NCBI GenBank assembly: GCA_016718605.1
Contig: JADKCY010000012.1
Location: forward strand, 1 to 64,000
Length of the DNA stretch: 64,000 bases
Direction of reading: 5' to 3'
DNA from: Lysobacterales bacterium
GTDB lineage: Bacteria; Pseudomonadota; Gammaproteobacteria; Xanthomonadales; Xanthomonadaceae
Of the stretch, positions 8,977 to 17,886 are shown in pieces. The notes below the pieces were generated by a model, which was given only the letters and a program-made list of their open reading frames with translations, searched no databases and was not told the origin of the DNA. Every line of letters begins with the position of its first letter. Position 1 is the first letter of the stretch. Made by a program: the position numbers and the translations under genes.

Positions 8977-9366
8977 TTACTTGATGGTCAATTCCGCAAT
9001 CAATTGTGCTGCCCGCCCCTTTGGGGGCCGATTGTCGGCCAGCATCCCAGTGGATTGTGCATCGAGAAGTATTGCGGCACACGCCATAGCGTGCCCGAGA
9101 TGATGCACACCGCTATCCGCTGCGAATTCTTCTCCGTCGATCCACGACAGAATATGGCGCTGCGCAGCATCAGCGTAGATCAGGGCCTGGACAGCTGTTT
9201 CCCTGAAATTGTAGGCGCCGTACTTTTCCATGCCGTTCTTCATCGCCATCGAGCAATGGATCAGCGCGACAGGCGGAACAAGCGAAAGCGGCGGCTTCTT
9301 GATGCCGAGCAGATCTTTGGGGTTTGTCCCCGGCACTGCTGCCGGGGACTTCGTGGAGTTGGTCAT
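8977..9366 (-). CDS. dATP/dGTP diphosphohydrolase-like protein (DUF5664/MazZ-type family)
   Basis: The 129-residue protein shows the family signature in order: TNPKDLLGIKKPPLSLVPP, a helix with MKNGMEKYGAYNFRE, the metal-binding-like DAAQRHILSWIDGEE, and DSGVHHLGHAMACAAILLDA near the end. I know this family as the N-terminal dATP/dGTP diphosphohydrolase type that includes MazZ of phages with 2-aminoadenine DNA. The reaction would be removal of pyrophosphate from purine dNTPs. No PurZ-like synthetase gene is visible in this window, so a modified-base role is only a possibility; a general dNTP-pool role is the simpler reading. Confidence 0.7.
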   Translation of the reverse strand: MTNSTKSPAAVPGTNPKDLLGIKKPPLSLVPPVALIHCSMAMKNGMEKYGAYNFRETAVQALIYADAAQRHILSWIDGEEFAADSGVHHLGHAMACAAILLDAQSTGMLADNRPPKGRAAQLIAELTIK

Positions 9367-9398
9367 TTACACACCCTTTCGCAAGGCTGGAATTGCGA

Positions 9399-10139
9399 TC
9401 AGACGCGCTTGCCGATGCGCAGAGCCGGCTTAGGCGCAGAAGCCGGCGCCCGCACCGGTTCCTGAACCACGACCTCGTGGACATCTTCCGCCTCGTCGCC
9501 GGCAAGAGCGCTCTCGGCGGCCTCCTTGATGGCGTCCATCTCGGCGACGCTGATCCAGTCAGCGAGGCGCAGCGTCGGCGCGTAGGCCGTGTCACCATCC
9601 TTGGTCTCGAACTTGTCGGTGCCGATTTCGATCAACGGAATCTTGAAGCCGCCGGCCTCGTCGAGGTTGGTCTTCATCTTGCTACCGTACTCGGCCAGCA
9701 GCTTGAGGATGGGACGCCACGGCGCGTCCGCCTTGAACGTCGTGTCCATCTCCTCGCCGACGTTCGGATCGACGGTCTTCACCATGATGCCGAGCTGCCA
9801 GCCGTCGCTGTTCTTCTTGCCTTCGGCCCAGTGGTTGGTCAGCTGATCGACCGGAGTCGGCTTCTCGCCGTTGACGATCGAGAAGTAGTGCGTCTCGACC
9901 GGCTTCTTGGACTTCCAGGCGGTCCAGACGTACTTGGCGCTCCACAGGTCGAAGGCGAGGACGGCGCCGTCATCGACATCTTCCTTGCCGACAGACCACA
10001 CGCCGGTCTTGCCGTTGAAGTTGAGGCGACGCGCACTCGACACGCCGGCATCGGCCGCAGTCTGGCTGAACGGATTTACGCCACCAGCGAAGGCAGCAAG
10101 GCCACGCCCACCACTCGGGGGGACAACGATGTTATTCAT
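9399..10139 (-). CDS. conserved phage protein of replication cluster, possible ssDNA-binding role
   Basis: The 246-residue protein opens with a Gly-rich N-terminus (MNNIVVPPSGGRGLAAF). The middle has many aromatic residues (FDLWSAKYVWTAWKSKK) and the C-terminus is acidic, then Pro/Ala-rich, ending in a basic RIGKRV. It lies directly downstream of a Cas4-like nuclease and in the same unit as DNA polymerase. Phages of this type often place a single-stranded DNA-binding protein here, but I cannot identify a known fold, so that role is inference from context only. Confidence 0.55.
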   Translation of the reverse strand: MNNIVVPPSGGRGLAAFAGGVNPFSQTAADAGVSSARRLNFNGKTGVWSVGKEDVDDGAVLAFDLWSAKYVWTAWKSKKPVETHYFSIVNGEKPTPVDQLTNHWAEGKKNSDGWQLGIMVKTVDPNVGEEMDTTFKADAPWRPILKLLAEYGSKMKTNLDEAGGFKIPLIEIGTDKFETKDGDTAYAPTLRLADWISVAEMDAIKEAAESALAGDEAEDVHEVVVQEPVRAPASAPKPALRIGKRV

Positions 10140-10168
10140 GTTGTTTCTCTCTTTTTGCTCAGGTTACT

Positions 10169-11254
10169 TCACTTGTTACGATCTGTGACTCGCAACACGT
10201 CATACGGGGCGCCTGGGATTTCATATTTCGCAACATCGATCCCATCGGCTTTCATGGCCTTCAAGTCAAGTGTTTTTCTTCCCTTGTTTGAATACCACGA
10301 CACGCCCCATCCAGGACTGCCGATCTTTTTCAGCCGCTTCTCAGCGAGCTTATCCTTCAACCGTTGTGCGGCTAAATTGTGTTCTTCCGCAGCTGCTGCG
10401 GCGGTAACCTGTGTCGAATTGTACTCAACAACGAGCGGGTCAAGCTCAGCAACGTCAAGAGGATCGCTGGTGTCCGCCTTGTACTCGGCGATCTGGTCTA
10501 CCGTGCCTTGTCCGCACGCTTTCCGCCACCGGCAGTATTTGCACCCACCGTCAATCTTACCTTCGGGCCACGCCTTCATCGGATCGTCGAGTTCGTACAC
10601 CTTTATGGCACGAAGCTTGGCGATTTCGAACACTTTCGGATCGTACGTGACGATGAACGGCGTAATGACATCGAGCCATGCCGCGTCAATGTACAGAATG
10701 ATCCAGTATTCCGGCTCCCAGTCAGTCGTCTCGCGGATCATGCCGATGCCGATCTGCGACTGATTGTGGTGCTTGGTCCGTTCTTCTTCCAACACAGCAC
10801 GCGGGTCGATCGACTTGATTTCCAAGCCGATACACTCAGTCGTGACCGAAGGGAGAAGAAAGACATTGTCGCCGTACCGTACTTCAACTGGGCCGTTCGG
10901 CACGCCGACAATGAGACCATCAGGCGTCGCCGAGTTACGACTCAGCACGTGCGTTTTCTGATCATCACCGCCGAGGATGAATGACAGTTCCTCCGGAAGA
11001 TGGGCCATCGCCGGAACAACGAAGTAGTTCTCGATCAGGTTACCGCGTTCCGTGGCTCCCCAACGCTCGACGTACTCCTCGTCGGGCTCCGCGCCGAATT
11101 CGTCACCGCGCTTCTCATACACCAACTTTCGCATGCAATCGAAAGCTTCGGAAGCTCCGAGCGTAGTCGAACGATCATGCGCCCACTTCTTCTGGTTCGA
11201 CGCCATATACTTGTCGAACACAGCTTTGAGGTCGATAACGTACGACTCAGCCAC
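10169..11254 (-). CDS. PD-(D/E)XK exonuclease, Cas4/RecB-like with Cys cluster
   Basis: The GTG at 11254 (VAESYVIDLKAVFDKY) is taken as start because upstream in-frame sequence is low-complexity Arg/Ser. The nuclease core is SATPDGLIVG (Asp), CIGLEIKSIDP (the E-x-K signature) and HHNQSQIGIGMI (motif with Gln). An early Cys (AFDCMRKLVYEKR) and a late CKYCRWRKAC supply four Cys that could hold an iron-sulfur cluster, as in Cas4 and AddB. It probably resects DNA ends for recombination or processes replication intermediates, near PolA and an Enc34-like arrangement of replication genes. Confidence 0.8.
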   Translation of the reverse strand: MAESYVIDLKAVFDKYMASNQKKWAHDRSTTLGASEAFDCMRKLVYEKRGDEFGAEPDEEYVERWGATERGNLIENYFVVPAMAHLPEELSFILGGDDQKTHVLSRNSATPDGLIVGVPNGPVEVRYGDNVFLLPSVTTECIGLEIKSIDPRAVLEEERTKHHNQSQIGIGMIRETTDWEPEYWIILYIDAAWLDVITPFIVTYDPKVFEIAKLRAIKVYELDDPMKAWPEGKIDGGCKYCRWRKACGQGTVDQIAEYKADTSDPLDVAELDPLVVEYNSTQVTAAAAAEEHNLAAQRLKDKLAEKRLKKIGSPGWGVSWYSNKGRKTLDLKAMKADGIDVAKYEIPGAPYDVLRVTDRNK

Positions 11255-11301
11255 GGAGAACCTACTTAATTTGAATGATGACGACGAAGCGCGGCACGAA
11301 A

Positions 11302-11553
11302 TCAGGCCGAAGGATTCTCGACGTACTGGTAGGCGAACAGCCCCTGAGCGACATACCGGCGGTTGACGGTGTGAGCGCCGTATTTCGACTTGCGCAGATC
11401 GCGGAGGCGCGCACTGATGGACGCCTCGGGGCACCGAAGATGCTCGGCGATCTGCGGGATCGTGTGCCACCGGCCGTCGGACATGAACGACGAAACCAAC
11501 AGCAACTGGGACGGATCTTGCACTTCGGCCGTATTCAGATCAACCTGTTTCAT
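11302..11553 (-). CDS. winged helix-turn-helix protein
   Basis: The 83-residue protein has a helix-turn-helix core at about residues 25-60: SDGRWHTIPQIAEHLRCPEA followed by SISARLRDLRKSKYG, then a short wing. It most likely binds DNA. Position upstream of the nuclease suggests regulation of the replication unit or an accessory replication role. It is the only small HTH protein recognised in the left arm and so one candidate for reading the dispersed dyad motifs, though nothing links them directly. Confidence 0.7.
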   Translation of the reverse strand: MKQVDLNTAEVQDPSQLLLVSSFMSDGRWHTIPQIAEHLRCPEASISARLRDLRKSKYGAHTVNRRYVAQGLFAYQYVENPSA

Positions 11554-11666
11554 TAAGTCCTCTGTATCTATCTCAACTCAAATTTGGTTGCGAAGCTGCC
11601 GTTCTGCCCGGCATCCTGTAGTTTATGAGACTACCGACTTACCTGATTTGTCCTGCCCGCATTCGG

Positions 11667-11695
11667 ACAATGTCATACTTGGCGCGTGCCGTCAA
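11667..11695 (-). promoter_or_regulatory. candidate promoter for HTH-nuclease unit
   Basis: On the minus strand TTGACG (11695-11690), 17 bases, CATTGT. It begins inside the last codons of the HNH-AP2 gene and would give a leader of about 100 bases before the HTH gene. The -35 is good and the -10 is weak. Confidence 0.3.
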
Positions 11696-12234
11696 CAGGA
11701 ATGCTGATATTGGTTAACCGGTCCCGTTCCGGTGTTGGCGAACTCTCCGTGCAGACGGATGGCGGCAGCGACGTAAGCCTCGTGCGCTTCCTCCGGTGTA
11801 CTAAATAGTCCTAAGTGTATTAATTTTCTATTGACGCAAATCGAAGCACGCCACTTTTTTCCATCAGGACGGAAATCAACACCTTTGAAGCCTGACATAT
11901 TGCGTTTTGAAATACACCTATTTCTAGCGTTATCAGAATGCGTGGCTTCACGTAGATTTACAATACGATTATCTTCCCCATCACCATTAATATGATCTAT
12001 CATATTAGCAGGAAATGTGCCATGAACGAATAGCCACGCAAGACGGTGCGCTGTATAGCGTTCGCCGAATACCCGTACCAGCCTGTAGCGCCTACCTTTT
12101 TCATCGTGGAAAGTATCTGCGCGGGTTCCTACACGATGACTCTGTGAAGGGTGGGAATACCCTACACGATAGAAATGTCCAGTATCAGGATCATAACTAA
12201 CCATAGATTTAAGCTGCTCAATCGAGTGTTTCAT
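11692..12234 (-). CDS. HNH homing endonuclease with AP2 domain
   Basis: The 180-residue protein starts at the ATG overlapping the polymerase stop (TGATGA). Residues about 50-110 are an HNH nuclease: AHRLAWLFVHGTFPANMIDH, INGDGEDNRIVNLREATHSDN and AR. After MSGFKGVDFR a C-terminal AP2-type DNA-binding domain follows: KKWRASICVNRKLIHLGLF and EEAHEAYVAAAIRLHGEFA. This is a standard free-standing homing endonuclease layout. It lies directly beside the DNA polymerase gene, a favoured target of such elements. Confidence 0.88.
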   Translation of the reverse strand: MKHSIEQLKSMVSYDPDTGHFYRVGYSHPSQSHRVGTRADTFHDEKGRRYRLVRVFGERYTAHRLAWLFVHGTFPANMIDHINGDGEDNRIVNLREATHSDNARNRCISKRNMSGFKGVDFRPDGKKWRASICVNRKLIHLGLFSTPEEAHEAYVAAAIRLHGEFANTGTGPVNQYQHSC

Positions 12235-14450
12235 CAGTGTGTATCCGCCCAATTGCCGCCGATCTTTGACTCTGCATCGATCGGACAGTTGAAGTTGAAA
12301 AACTCGCCAGCTGCTGCCGCCGCTTTGATACAGAGTTTAGCATACGTGTCGGCGTGCACTTTCTTAACAGCGCTCTGCAATTCGTCATGGATGAACGCCA
12401 ACATGGCAAAATCCCCGCGCCATCCGTGTGACATTCCTTCATAAAAAGCGAATTCCTCAGTGAGGCATATCCACTTCTTTGCGACGAACGCAGCGTCGCT
12501 CTGCAAGCGCAGATTGAGCGCAGAGTGCCTGCTTCGAGCCGGCAGGCGCCGACCATCGAGTCCGATCAAGAAGCCGTGCTCGGCCTGTTCCTGGCACTCG
12601 TCGATCACCTTCTTCAATGCCGGCAAACCACGCATAAGTTTTGCCCGGATCTCACGTCCCAACGCTCGCTTCTGATTATCAGACGCGTAAGGCGCGACCG
12701 TGTGACCGATTTTCCAATCTTGCGCCCCGTACATCAAACCGTACAGCACGCGCTTGACCAGCGTACGATCTGTGATGCCAGTTGACGCCATGTTGATGGC
12801 ATGGATATCGCCGGATAACACAACCTGAATCAACTCACCGCCGTCGTACTTTGCACAGCGTTCGGCAAGGCAGCGAAATTCGATACCGGACAGATCGACG
12901 CCTACCTCAACCCATTCTTCGTCGTTGATGAAGCTCGGAACATAAAACAGGCTGCGACATTCGTATCCCCAACCACCGGCCGCGCCCAACAGAATAGCCC
13001 AGCTACCATGTGCGATGTACTCATGTGGAAGCAAGTCGAGGACTTTGTCGCCGTCAATTATCTTACCGTCCTTGATCTTAGCGACTTGAACTGCGGGAAC
13101 TTGGGCGATGTTTGGTGCAACGTGAGCGCACCGGCCAGACACAGTCCCGCCAGTATTCGTGTATGGGTGAATTCGTTCAGTGTCAGGGTTGTAGGCATTT
13201 ATCCATGATGCCTTACCCTTATAGATCTGGCCGTACCGCTTCTCCATGTACAAGATATCGGCCAACGGCCCAGCTTCGGGAATCGTCTCGATCAGCTTCG
13301 TCAGTACCGGGTCATCGACGGACGGAGACCCTGCGTCCGTGAACGTCTCAGGCGTCCACCCATAGACGTTGGTGAACCTGTCGATAATGTGGTGGCGCGA
13401 ACGCGGATTGAACTGAACGCGCTCGATCGCCACGAACGGGCAACCTTCGGTAACATCCGGGAGCGTCTTTACGCCGGGTTTTTTCTTCTTCGTATTTGCG
13501 CCGTACCCGCGCCTCGTCTTTTTGGGGAACGTCATGTCTCCCCAAACAGCGCGTGAGTAGTCCTCCCCCCACGCAGTGTTCGGGGTGGCATATGTTTTCG
13601 CCGCGTTGATGCCATTGGGGTCTTCCCACTGGATCTTAACGATCTTTTTCTTCTTGGGCTTGTACCAAGAACCGAACGACTTAACGACCTCGGCGGATTT
13701 TGACTCGATTTGAACTCGGAGTTCGTCTGCCAGTTTTTCGGCCTGCGCCAGATCGAAAAAAAAGCCGTTAGCTTCCATCTGGCCGACGATGTCGTGGATC
13801 TGCTGTTCAAGCGCGACGGCGCTTTCCGGCGGAGGATCTTGAGCGATTGTGTTCCACAAAATCTCAGTAACAGAAATATCGTTCTCACAATATTCTTCCT
13901 GTTCAGGATTCCACGCAGCCCACGGATCGAGCCCGCGCTTGATCATGTCGTTGGCATACTCGCCCTTGTGTTTGCCAAGGCGGTATCCCCAAGCATCCAA
14001 TGAGTGTGAGCCAATCAACCAGCCAGGAAGCTTCCCGGCCTTATGGAGGCTGAAATCGCCATTCTTGATGTCAGGCACCAACATGCGTGCAAGTACGAGC
14101 GTATCGACAACCTCGCCAGTCGGCGCCCAATCAGGAAAAACGATCTGAATGGCTTTGTTGTCGAAATGGATTACGTTGTGGCCGATCACCCTATCAGCCG
14201 TCCGCAACATCTCAATGCCTTCGGCGATGGTGTCTTGGGCCTCAACAAACCGACGCTCATACAGCTTCTTGCCGTCAGCGTCTACGCCAATCGGAAAGTC
14301 GTACTCGCCAGCCTCGCAGCGGCGGAACCTGAACGTCTCACGCGTCACAGCATCGCGCATGACAAGACAGTGGATACGATCCATAGGGAGCGAATCACGG
14401 TGCTTCCGCAGGAGACCGTTGGTCTCCACGTCGTATAGTAGCGAACGCAT
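12234..14450 (-). CDS. DNA polymerase, family A, with 3'-5' exonuclease
   Basis: The 738-residue protein begins with a DEDD exonuclease: LLYDVETNGL (Exo I), GHNVIHFDNKA (Exo II) and YCENDISVTEILW (Exo III). The polymerase part has motif A VGVDLSGIEFRCLA, the O-helix motif B RTLVKRVLYGLMYGA and motif C MLAFIHDELQSAV. The residue equivalent to Phe762 of E. coli Pol I is Tyr, as in T7 polymerase. It copies phage DNA with proofreading. No 5'-nuclease domain is present. The ATG has no ribosome site but lies six bases after an open frame ending at 14456, suggesting translational coupling. Confidence 0.95.
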   Translation of the reverse strand: MRSLLYDVETNGLLRKHRDSLPMDRIHCLVMRDAVTRETFRFRRCEAGEYDFPIGVDADGKKLYERRFVEAQDTIAEGIEMLRTADRVIGHNVIHFDNKAIQIVFPDWAPTGEVVDTLVLARMLVPDIKNGDFSLHKAGKLPGWLIGSHSLDAWGYRLGKHKGEYANDMIKRGLDPWAAWNPEQEEYCENDISVTEILWNTIAQDPPPESAVALEQQIHDIVGQMEANGFFFDLAQAEKLADELRVQIESKSAEVVKSFGSWYKPKKKKIVKIQWEDPNGINAAKTYATPNTAWGEDYSRAVWGDMTFPKKTRRGYGANTKKKKPGVKTLPDVTEGCPFVAIERVQFNPRSRHHIIDRFTNVYGWTPETFTDAGSPSVDDPVLTKLIETIPEAGPLADILYMEKRYGQIYKGKASWINAYNPDTERIHPYTNTGGTVSGRCAHVAPNIAQVPAVQVAKIKDGKIIDGDKVLDLLPHEYIAHGSWAILLGAAGGWGYECRSLFYVPSFINDEEWVEVGVDLSGIEFRCLAERCAKYDGGELIQVVLSGDIHAINMASTGITDRTLVKRVLYGLMYGAQDWKIGHTVAPYASDNQKRALGREIRAKLMRGLPALKKVIDECQEQAEHGFLIGLDGRRLPARSRHSALNLRLQSDAAFVAKKWICLTEEFAFYEGMSHGWRGDFAMLAFIHDELQSAVKKVHADTYAKLCIKAAAAAGEFFNFNCPIDAESKIGGNWADTH

Positions 14451-14455
14451 AGAAA

Positions 14456-14554
14456 TCAGTACTCCCAGGACGTAATAGGAATGAGGCTGCGAACCGGCGC
14501 CGATACGTCATTCAGTTCCGCGTCCCTGAACGGCGTGTCATTCAGGACGGTAAC
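14456..14554 (-). other. in-frame open extension after the TAG of the HD gene
   Basis: Directly after CAA-TAG that ends the HD protein, the same frame stays open for 32 codons to a TGA at 14456, reading like real protein (TPFRDAELNDVSAPVRSLIP). It has no start codon of its own. It may be a readthrough extension, or the TAG may be a sequence error. Its stop sits next to the polymerase start. Confidence 0.35.
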
Positions 14555-15130
14555 CTATTGCATTGCGCGCCGTTCGCGCATCAATGACCGGAACGTGATG
14601 TAGAACTGTTCCTTCGCCTCCTTCGGAGACAAACAGTACAGGTGGCTGGTAGCCTTGGCCTCGTCAAACCGGTGCTCAATGTCCGTCGGAAGATTCCACT
14701 CGTTAACAAGTGCCGAGTTATTGAGCAGGTTCTTTCCTTCGATCCAGGCCATGAAGATGTCAGCCCGCTTGATCAGCACAGCTTCATCATACGTTGCCGT
14801 GAAGTTGAAACGGCGCTCGATGGCCCGCTCAACCCGCGCTTCGATCCGCCTGAACTCCGGCATCGCCCCCTTGATGGGAGAGATCAAGTCGCCGACGTAC
14901 GCCTCCGGGGCGTCGTGGAGAAGTGCCGCCAAGCGTCCATCGACTGACATGGTGCGAGGCATGAGCGCCATGACGTTGACACTGTGCTCAGCCACGGACA
15001 GGAATCTGTTCGTGTGTCCGTTAAACCGACACTGCATCGACAACGCATGTGCGATGTCTTCGATGTCAACGTCAAACGGATCAACGTGTGTTAGGTCGAA
15101 CTTCCTGCCTGTTTTCGTCTGTATCCACAT
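14555..15130 (-). CDS. HD-domain nucleotide phosphohydrolase (YfbR/DatZ-like)
   Basis: The 191-residue protein has the pattern of phage HD hydrolases: DIEDIAHALSMQCRFNGHTN, then SVAEHSVNVMAL with the first metal His, AALLHDAPEAYVGDLISPIK with the HD pair, and KRADIFMAWIE with a later Asp. Relatives remove phosphate from deoxynucleotides; DatZ of 2-aminoadenine phages is a dATP triphosphohydrolase of this fold. Here it most likely tunes the dNTP pool. The start has a strong ggagg site and overlaps the helicase C-terminus by 50 bases. Confidence 0.8.
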   Translation of the reverse strand: MWIQTKTGRKFDLTHVDPFDVDIEDIAHALSMQCRFNGHTNRFLSVAEHSVNVMALMPRTMSVDGRLAALLHDAPEAYVGDLISPIKGAMPEFRRIEARVERAIERRFNFTATYDEAVLIKRADIFMAWIEGKNLLNNSALVNEWNLPTDIEHRFDEAKATSHLYCLSPKEAKEQFYITFRSLMRERRAMQ

Positions 15131-17771
15131 GATTAGCCTCCAGGTTCAATGCTGTTATGTTCATAGCTTTGTGCACGTTCCGCTGCCGCCTGTCAAGGAT
15201 CGCGACCATGCGTTCGTCCAACGAATCCTCAACAACGTAGCGATAGATCCAGTTCATTTCCGTCTTGCCAACAGCCCAAACACGTTCTTCGGCCTGATCC
15301 ATTTCAGACGGAACCCACGAGAGTTCGATAAACGCGACGACGTTTGCCATAGACAGATCAATGGCTTGTCCAGCAGCGACGATGTTTCCAATGAACACCG
15401 AGCACGTAGGATCGGTTTGGAAACGAATGATCTGCTCATCTTTGCTTTTGGCGGTCATGCCGCCGTACACAACAGCCGCATTCTGGAATTCTGCACGCAG
15501 CGCGTCGATCACGTCTCGGTGATGAGCAAAGATGACAATCTTCGGCTCATCTTCAAGCAGGCCCTTCAAATGCTCGACGCACATAGGCAACTTAGCGAGC
15601 GCAAGCTCGCGCCGCACGGTCGCCAAATGTTCAGCCGGCACATCTTCATCATCGTCACGTTGAACGCCGTCAAACCGCGAATAACGATTCACGATCTTGT
15701 CAACAGCATCTTCATCGAGAACACCGTTAAGCAGCGCAGCGAAGTCTCCGAGTTCGTTACGAACGACTTTTGCCTCACGCCGAACAATTGCTTCAAGCCC
15801 GGCTTCGGGCAACAAGATTGTCTCGCGCTTCGGCTCAATTTCTGCAGCCACGTCCCACTTCTCTCTACGCACCATGAACTTAGAGCGCATCCTGAATTGT
15901 AGTTCTTCGAGGTTCGACGCACCAGACGTATCCAGGCCGAACCTATCCTTCTTGGCCGCACAATAGCGATACACGAACTTCAACCAGTCAGCGCCGAGAC
16001 CTTTCGGATCACACTCCTTACAAATCGTCCACAAGTCGATGGGGCTCTTAAACAAAGCCGTTCCAGACAAGAACAGCTTTTGATGTGCCTGAATGTGGGG
16101 CTCGCGCCTGTGTCCGTAGACGATTTTCGTCCGCTTTGCGGTAGGGTTCTTGAGCGCGTGGCACTCATCGAAAACGGCAACGTCCCACGGCGCGCCGGTC
16201 AACATGTCTTTGTGGCGCGACAGTAGGTCATAATTGATGATCACCACGGACGTGTCCGGCCATTTGGCGCCCTCGACTACGCCAACACTGGTGTCCTCAT
16301 GCACTAGCCACTTTTCAAGCTCACGCTTCCAATTGTACTTTGCCGTAGCTGGGCAAACAATTAGCGCGTCCTTGAGATCAGGTTTAGTATTCATCACGCC
16401 GATTGCTTGGATCGTGTTATGGGTGACAATGAAGTCGTCAGTCACATACAACTGATCTGGAGCGGACGTGGATATACACTGTTGCTCCATGTCACCAACG
16501 TAAGTGATTGATGTAATGGCCTTTCCACGATGTTGCGTAGGGCGCCTCCATTCCGCCACTTTGTACGACAGATGAAACGGACACACTTCAAGGTTGACGC
16601 GTACCTGATATTCAACTGGTTTGTCTTCTGCGGTCCTATCATAAGCGCGAATAGATGCCAAGCCGCCGAGACTGCGCACAAGGTGTGCGACATCGTGAGC
16701 GAGGCGGGTAGAGCACGTGTGAAAAGTGCTTCTATTTCCGCGACAGCTTCCATCCGTATCCATAAGACCGCGTAATACTTCTAAGCGATCTTCACGCGAC
16801 GTGAACAGATACTCACGCGGGACGAAGCGCTCTTTAGATTTTACGTTTAGGCCCATAGCCATGATCGCGGCCTTGGTCGGTGCTGATCTCCAAACAGTAC
16901 CACGTATGCCCCACTGCGGACACGCCCCAGTGGAATGCGGCGTCAGATGCTCAGTAGGCGCGATAATCCGTTCAACCCTCTCTTTAATCTCCGTCTTGTT
17001 CGGTCCGGCAGAGAAGCAGATACTAGAACCGCTTAGGTATCCGTCACCAATCAAGACGCCCAACAGATAAGGATCAACATGTATAACGCGTGGCGTAAAA
17101 TCTGCGCACGCCATAGTGGGCAAAACGTACTTGTAGTAGCTGGCACTGGACGGATACGTCAGCCCGCTGTCTATCATTTCGCCGACAGTTTTTGTCGTCT
17201 CTCCACCACGGCACGTCTTGTAAGTGAACAGATGCTCACGTCCACAGAGGGTGGAGCTTCCGTCAAAAAGCGTGACACGATACGCCGCGTTAACTCCCTG
17301 CGGATATACGCCTGTAACTTCGTACGTCCGACCGTCTCGACCGATGATAGGCATCCCGACGTACGCATCGCCCATCCTTGTCCACCCAGCCGGCGTCAAG
17401 AGTTGAGCGTCAAGGGGTTGTTGCTTCCCAAGTCGCATGGCGTCGCCAATCAGCGCGCGCGGAAGATCTTTCGCGTACGCTATACCGGCCTTTTGATACG
17501 GCCGATAAGCCAGACCGGTGGGCGCAGGAATAACGATGTTCGCATCAAGCGCGTTGCTACGTGCGACGGCCGCGTAAAATGCATCTCCATACTGAATTAG
17601 CGCTTGTTTAGCTACGTCATCGGCATATTCACGAAAACGCGAAGCGTTGAGGGCGTTCGCTGTAACGTACACATTCTGTCCGCGCAAGAAACGCCAACCG
17701 AGCGCTTCCATCTCAGTACCGTCCACAACTTCGTGAGCACGGAACAGGCCCTTTGAGTACGTCACAAGCAT
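15081..17771 (-). CDS. SNF2-type superfamily 2 helicase with intein
   Basis: The ATG at 17771 (MLVTYSKGLFRAHEV) is preferred because gggaaaaga precedes it. A longer frame to 17810 would start inside a strong inverted repeat. The spliced protein is about 560 residues. The Walker A motif IGDAMRLGK-TIQAIG is split by a 336-residue intein. Later motifs are VAVFDECHALKN (a DECH box), KLFLSGTAL, and the C-terminal motif VI region WVPSEMDQAEERVWAVGK. Such phage helicases translocate on double-stranded DNA and act in replication or recombination beside PolA. Confidence 0.9.
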   Translation of the reverse strand: MLVTYSKGLFRAHEVVDGTEMEALGWRFLRGQNVYVTANALNASRFREYADDVAKQALIQYGDAFYAAVARSNALDANIVIPAPTGLAYRPYQKAGIAYAKDLPRALIGDAMRLGKQQPLDAQLLTPAGWTRMGDAYVGMPIIGRDGRTYEVTGVYPQGVNAAYRVTLFDGSSTLCGREHLFTYKTCRGGETTKTVGEMIDSGLTYPSSASYYKYVLPTMACADFTPRVIHVDPYLLGVLIGDGYLSGSSICFSAGPNKTEIKERVERIIAPTEHLTPHSTGACPQWGIRGTVWRSAPTKAAIMAMGLNVKSKERFVPREYLFTSREDRLEVLRGLMDTDGSCRGNRSTFHTCSTRLAHDVAHLVRSLGGLASIRAYDRTAEDKPVEYQVRVNLEVCPFHLSYKVAEWRRPTQHRGKAITSITYVGDMEQQCISTSAPDQLYVTDDFIVTHNTIQAIGVMNTKPDLKDALIVCPATAKYNWKRELEKWLVHEDTSVGVVEGAKWPDTSVVIINYDLLSRHKDMLTGAPWDVAVFDECHALKNPTAKRTKIVYGHRREPHIQAHQKLFLSGTALFKSPIDLWTICKECDPKGLGADWLKFVYRYCAAKKDRFGLDTSGASNLEELQFRMRSKFMVRREKWDVAAEIEPKRETILLPEAGLEAIVRREAKVVRNELGDFAALLNGVLDEDAVDKIVNRYSRFDGVQRDDDEDVPAEHLATVRRELALAKLPMCVEHLKGLLEDEPKIVIFAHHRDVIDALRAEFQNAAVVYGGMTAKSKDEQIIRFQTDPTCSVFIGNIVAAGQAIDLSMANVVAFIELSWVPSEMDQAEERVWAVGKTEMNWIYRYVVEDSLDERMVAILDRRQRNVHKAMNITALNLEANHVDTDENRQEVRPNTR
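16416..17423 (-). mobile_element. LAGLIDADG intein beginning with Gln, in helicase Walker A
   Basis: It begins QQPLDAQLLTPAGWTRMGD directly after GLGK-like RLGK and ends YVTDDFIVTHN before Thr. The first residue is Gln rather than Cys or Ser. Block B is CGREHLFTYK and block F has a Cys (QQCISTSAP). Two dodecapeptides, LLGVLIGDGYLSG and LRGLMDTDGSCRG, mark the homing endonuclease. The C-terminal His-Asn and the +1 Thr are intact. Confidence 0.88.
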
Positions 17772-17792
17772 TCTTTTCCCAATCAATTGTAT

Positions 17793-17880
17793 AGTGCGAG
17801 GCGGGTCCAATGACGGGGCTCAAACGCGGAAGGGCGAGCCACCAGAAAATCCTTCCGTTTAAGAGCACCCGCCTCGCACT
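17793..17880 (-). promoter_or_regulatory. 14-bp inverted repeat with nested hairpin between rIIB-like gene and helicase
   Basis: AGTGCGAGGCGGGT at 17793-17806 pairs perfectly with ACCCGCCTCGCACT at 17867-17880. Inside lies a second 7-bp stem, CGGAAGG (17827-17833) with CCTTCCG (17851-17857). It occupies the whole gap between the stop of the upstream gene and the helicase start. It could end transcription in part, or fold in the mRNA and control helicase translation. No T-run follows, so it is not a simple terminator. Confidence 0.6.
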
Positions 17881-17886
17881 AATTGG

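Noticed and set aside
9324..10763. Open frame of 479 codons on the plus strand
   Set aside because: It lies opposite two genes with clear protein features on the minus strand and reads as Arg/Leu/Ser-rich shadow sequence.
14655..15902. Open frame of 415 codons on the plus strand
   Set aside because: It is antisense to the HD hydrolase and helicase genes, with no family features or ribosome site.
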